Positions 62,030 to 64,000 of a stretch of DNA of 64,000 bases are shown piece after piece. The notes beneath the pieces are model-generated. The model made no database searches. It had not been told where the DNA came from and saw only the letters and a program-made list of their open reading frames with translations. Positions within the stretch are counted from its first letter, which is position 1; each line of letters opens with the position of its first letter. The stretch comes from Burkholderia sp. OK233 (GTDB lineage: Bacteria; Pseudomonadota; Gammaproteobacteria; Burkholderiales; Burkholderiaceae): NCBI RefSeq assembly GCF_900230185.1, contig NZ_OCSR01000002.1:930001-994000 (forward strand). The letters run 5' to 3'. The translations under genes and the position numbers were made by a program.

Positions 62030-62461
62030 TTAGAATAAATCCGGGTTAATTGTTAATTTTTTCTCATCATCATACCAATCGTAGCAATTATCTCTGTTAA
62101 CTATAGGTGCAATGTTCTTGTATAGGATGATGCCGGGAAAATTTATCATCATCATCAGATTATCCAGCCTAACAAATAACCTGTTTGCGCAACAGATGTT
62201 GCCAATGATCTGTCCGTAGAAGAATTTTAATTCTTCAAGTGGAATATTGACGGGTCGATTACTGAAAAGATCTAAAGAATCTCTAAAATCATCGACGGGA
62301 CTGGGTTTGGCGCTCGTGATGGCGCTTATTAATATGCTGCCACTATCACAGTAACAATTGAGCTCCATTTCCGTTTGCACGACGTCTTTGCAAACTGAAG
62401 TTGCGATCTCATTTATTAAATTGAAGTCTGATGTTGTGGCAAAAACAAATCCTCTGGACAT
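62030..62461 (-). CDS. putative RHS-toxin immunity protein
   Basis: Protein of 143 aa, acidic and AT-rich in coding sequence, not recognised by family. It starts 3 bases after the RHS stop codon (RBS AAGAGG overlaps the end of the toxin gene), the standard position of the immunity gene for a C-terminal polymorphic toxin. The base composition is clearly lower in GC than the flanking genes, as for the toxin tip, which marks the pair as exchanged together. It should bind and block the nuclease-like tip. Confidence 0.7.
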   Translation of the reverse strand: MSRGFVFATTSDFNLINEIATSVCKDVVQTEMELNCYCDSGSILISAITSAKPSPVDDFRDSLDLFSNRPVNIPLEELKFFYGQIIGNICCANRLFVRLDNLMMMINFPGIILYKNIAPIVNRDNCYDWYDDEKKLTINPDLF

Positions 62462-62464
62462 TTT

Positions 62465-64000
62465 TTACCTCTTAAGTAGCGCGATTACATCACTCAAGCT
62501 TCCCGTAACCAAATAGCCATATCGACAACTTTTCTGTACGGTGCTGGTTGCGGCCGCTGCCAATCTGGGGTCGCATGAGTTGACTCCGTTTACAAATCCA
62601 ACGACTGGGAGAGTAGTGTACGGTTCCGTTTTGTTTCTGATTTGACCAGTTATCGATGCCGCAGACGATGTTCCGTTCTTGAATTGAACGGCGGCTTGGG
62701 ATGTCAAAACATCTATTTCTCCCACGTCACGTGTTCCGTCTGAAATTTTTAAATTATGCCCCAAGACATCCACGTCATTGTTTTCTAGTTCTGTTATAAA
62801 ATCAGATAATCCTGGATCATTGTCAGGTCCTTGGATGAAGGTGTGACCAGGTTTTAAGTAAAGTTTGCTTAATAGGTTTAAGTTTGTATGTGGCAGTAGC
62901 CCGAGTGGGTCGATCCATCCAAATATGTTGGGTGCATATTTATAGAGATTCGATCCACCAGTAAGCCCAATTGGATCCTGCGATATGAAATGGGCAGTGT
63001 TGGGGTCAGTGTAGCGATATCGGTTGTAGTGCAGATTGGATTCGGCGTCGAAATATTGTCCCTGCAGCCTGATTGGTTGCTCTACTTGACAAAACCCAAT
63101 GCGCTCAATATCTCCAGTCGAACTATAACGCGCCTCCCAAACGACCGCCCCATCCGCATCGTGCATTCGTACGGGAGCTCCATTCGGATCATTCTGGTAA
63201 AAGTAGATCGCCTCAGAACTGGCTGCCAGTTGCTCAGTCGTCTGCCCAGATACCCCGTCGTTTGTCAAATCGGCATACGCTGTAGCAAGCGGCTGATACG
63301 TTTCCGGATAATAGACCCACTCACATGCACGGCGACTCCCAAATATCGACACTCCGGCGCGGCTATCTCGATTCGGCCTGCCAGGTTGTTCCGCGTGCGC
63401 CCCATCGCTTTCGCCCGACACCGCTATGTCGGTGCTCCCGCCCTCACAAGACGAATACTCTCCCAGCAGCGTGTTGCCATCCCAGAAGAAATGGCTAGAA
63501 TACGAAACTTCTCCCTGCCCGGTCTCGCGCGACGGTCCCGCACGCACAATCTTGCGTACTCGCCGCTGGAACGCATCGTATTCGTACTGTACGTGGAAGC
63601 GGGTTGAGGCCTGTCCTGACGCGGCAACAGCCGGCCGAACTACTACCGTTTCAGTGAGCTGTCCCGCCGCATCCCAATGCAGAGTCAGATCCTGTGCTGC
63701 GTCCCGCTTATGAATCAGATTTCCGGCTCTGTCGTACGCGTGATAATCATCCTTGTATTTGCCTTCACGTATCCACGTGCCAACCTTCATGGAGTCAGTA
63801 GCGTCCGAGGCATGGCGTTCGCGGATATGCGTCTTTAACAGGTCGCTCGCCGGGTCGTAAAAATAAGGGCGTAGCTGCTTGGTTGGATTAAGGTGCGCGA
63901 CTATCTGGCCTACCGGATCGTACTGAAAGCGCTCGATAACTCCGCGTGAGTCACGCCTCTCGACCAGTTCGCCGTTCGCGTCATACACATATTCGCTTGC
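62465..64000 (-). CDS. RHS-repeat polymorphic toxin, C-terminal part (5' end outside window)
   Basis: The 3' part (about 511 codons) of an RHS protein. YD-type repeats (e.g. YDPVGQIVAHLN, FYDPASDLLK) are followed by the core end GQYFDAESNLHYNRYRYTDPNTAHFISQDPIGLTGGSNLYKYAPN and the conserved cleavage-type motif DPLGL near 62900. The variable tip after DPLGL (about 143 aa) is AT-rich and contains VGEIDVLTSQAAVQFKNG, an E-x-D...Q-x-K pattern suggestive of a PD-(D/E)xK nuclease. RHS cages are delivered by type VI or other secretion and release the tip into rivals. The delivering gene (VgrG/PAAR) is not visible here. Confidence 0.9.
   Translation of the reverse strand, partial: ASEYVYDANGELVERRDSRGVIERFQYDPVGQIVAHLNPTKQLRPYFYDPASDLLKTHIRERHASDATDSMKVGTWIREGKYKDDYHAYDRAGNLIHKRDAAQDLTLHWDAAGQLTETVVVRPAVAASGQASTRFHVQYEYDAFQRRVRKIVRAGPSRETGQGEVSYSSHFFWDGNTLLGEYSSCEGGSTDIAVSGESDGAHAEQPGRPNRDSRAGVSIFGSRRACEWVYYPETYQPLATAYADLTNDGVSGQTTEQLAASSEAIYFYQNDPNGAPVRMHDADGAVVWEARYSSTGDIERIGFCQVEQPIRLQGQYFDAESNLHYNRYRYTDPNTAHFISQDPIGLTGGSNLYKYAPNIFGWIDPLGLLPHTNLNLLSKLYLKPGHTFIQGPDNDPGLSDFITELENNDVDVLGHNLKISDGTRDVGEIDVLTSQAAVQFKNGTSSAASITGQIRNKTEPYTTLPVVGFVNGVNSCDPRLAAAATSTVQKSCRYGYLVTGSLSDVIALLKR

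Noticed and set aside
1..64000. CRISPR array, tRNA, rRNA, intact IS or prophage
   Set aside because: No regularly spaced repeats, no tRNA-like or rRNA sequence and no intact transposase, integrase or phage gene were seen on reading; only the decayed transposase fragment near 5.3 kb.

Overview
The window reads as chromosome of a high-GC betaproteobacterium of the Burkholderia/Paraburkholderia type. The evidence is family-level only: an OmpC-like porin, monomeric NADP-isocitrate dehydrogenase, DUF883, the ATP-grasp/alpha-E/transglutaminase trio, many LysR/GntR/TetR regulators and frequent gene overlaps. No rRNA, tRNA, CRISPR array or intact insertion sequence was seen.

Layout. 1-4.9 kb: the tail of a LysR gene, a peroxiredoxin-SDR pair, a Cache chemoreceptor and a porin. 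4.9-6.4 kb: a scar with a decayed IS256-type transposase fragment and a reductase that lacks its iron-sulfur domain. 6.4-10.4 kb: convergent beta-galactosidase (GH35) and alpha-galactosidase-like (GH36-type) genes. 10.4-16.1 kb: dicarboxylate/amino-acid symporter, aspartase, divergent isocitrate dehydrogenase and a DUF883 protein. 16.1-19.5 kb: transglutaminase, alpha-E and circularly permuted ATP-grasp operon. 19.5-25 kb: asparagine-type permease with divergent LysR regulator, an orphan ParA-like ATPase and a second permease.

25-48.7 kb is a methylated-amine island. A compact soluble two-component system with a separate PAS protein is divergent from a seven-gene operon: DmmA-like protein, DmmB-like reductase, haem-type N-demethylase (DUF3445), GcvT-like protein, PurU, trimethylamine monooxygenase and TMAO demethylase. 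Together these can take trimethylamine to TMAO, dimethylamine and monomethylamine while handling the C1 units on tetrahydrofolate. Facing it is a six-gene run with gamma-glutamylmethylamide synthetase (type III glutamine synthetase), three N-methylglutamate-synthase subunits, a permease and a PP2C-Ser/Thr-kinase fusion. An XRE-cupin regulator, a LysR regulator, an FAD dehydrogenase and its own electron-transfer flavoprotein follow. The usual four-subunit N-methylglutamate dehydrogenase is not in the window, so the FAD dehydrogenase-ETF unit is a candidate substitute.

48.7-54.3 kb: an amino-acid-type ABC transporter (one permease), a Fe(II)/2-oxoglutarate oxygenase, a HisC-like aminotransferase and a HutC-type GntR regulator. 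A perfect HutC-type half-site palindrome (GTCTAGAC) sits at the promoter, suggesting a self-contained uptake and conversion module of unknown substrate. 54.3-59.7 kb: a TetR gene, then a copper-bufferin locus (ECF sigma factor, NrsF anti-sigma, BufA1/DUF2282, BufB/DUF692, BufC/DUF2063, DoxX) with a clear SigF-type promoter (GTAACC-N16-CGAA) before bufA, plus a second NrsF paralogue that has lost one of the two conserved cysteines. 59.8-61.5 kb: a second chemoreceptor. 61.5-64 kb: the 3' part of an RHS polymorphic-toxin gene with an AT-rich toxin tip and a coupled immunity gene, running off the right edge.
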